The position numbers and the translations under genes are program-made. A stretch of 15,922 nucleotides of DNA from CAMCFD01 sp965661355 (GTDB lineage: Bacteria; Pseudomonadota; Alphaproteobacteria; Rickettsiales; UBA1997), in assembly GCA_965661355.1 (NCBI GenBank), contig CBFIDI010000034.1, positions 1 through 15,922 of the forward strand, read 5' to 3'. Positions 15,632-15,922 of this stretch are shown one piece after another. How positions within the stretch are numbered: the stretch's first letter is position 1; every line of letters begins with the position of its first letter. Below the pieces are notes generated by a model, which made no database searches, was not told where the DNA came from, and was given only the letters and a program-made list of their open reading frames with translations.

Positions 15632-15922
15632 GAAAATTTCAACAAAAACAAATTGTAAAATAAATGAAAAATTGATCAATTTAAGCTTCACCTTTCAATT
15701 CTAATTTGGTACTAAATAATTTAATTAATAAATTTATTATTAAAAATACGGCGTAACAATTGGATATGATGAGTTTTTTTGATGGATTTAGTAATTAAAT
15801 TGTGGCGAATAGAAATAGTTTTTGAAAAAGGATTTTTTCACTGTGTTATGTTAAATTTTTAATTGATTATTTATCTATAAAATTTAATTACTAGAATAAT
15901 CGTTAAAACTTCTGTAATATCA
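15632..15922. other. AT-rich region upstream of pyrG with no visible gene
   Basis: Nothing credible is encoded on either strand up to the window edge. secG or tpiA, sometimes found upstream of pyrG in alphaproteobacteria, are not visible here. Confidence 0.45.

Noticed and set aside
15782..15862. 26-codon open frame upstream of pyrG
   Set aside because: Too short, with no ribosome site or recognisable sequence; expected by chance.

Overview
The window is strongly AT-rich and mostly ordinary: about thirteen complete protein genes plus one gene cut off by the left edge. No rRNA, tRNA, CRISPR array, insertion sequence or prophage gene could be seen. Gene content and protein style (PurS-type purine enzyme, LptE-type lipoprotein, PEP-synthase/PPDK regulator, REC-AAA-Fis regulator of an alphaproteobacterial kind) suggest an AT-rich alphaproteobacterium, plausibly a Rickettsiales-like or related reduced-genome lineage. 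A VirB10-like C-terminus at the left edge fits that. The presence of argG, purC, purS, folC and pyrG argues against Rickettsia itself, which lacks most of these pathways. This placement is inference, not proof.

Layout. Positions 2-7875 are all plus strand: a VirB10-like tail, the PPDK/PEP synthase regulator, an orphan response regulator, galU, then a tight fabD-purC-purS run, then a large SLC13-type transporter with internal RCK_C domains. A gene-free gap (7876-8290) separates this from a minus-strand block: a membrane-anchored thermonuclease, folC, a YihY/BrkB membrane protein directly abutting folC, and a GNAT acetyltransferase. argG is transcribed alone to the right from a perfect consensus promoter. 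It converges on a minus-strand pyrG-lptE pair that overlaps by 8 bases.

Functionally the genes cover central carbon control (PPDK/PEP synthase regulator), envelope building (galU, fabD, lptE), nucleotides (purC, purS, pyrG), folate (folC) and arginine (argG). Four promoters with near-consensus -35 and -10 boxes and exactly 17-base spacers could be read (fabD, yihY-folC, argG, pyrG). Shine-Dalgarno sites are almost absent.

The most unusual item is the response regulator at 1298-2758. It has the full layout of a sigma-54 activator, but its sigma-54 contact loop, both Walker B acidic residues and one arginine finger are replaced, so it is predicted to be ATPase-dead and unable to act on sigma-54. 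Other points worth a look are the start of pyrG, where a promoter lies inside the longer reading frame and favours a TTG start, and an N-terminal extension on purC. I found no convincing evidence of a wholly new multi-gene system.
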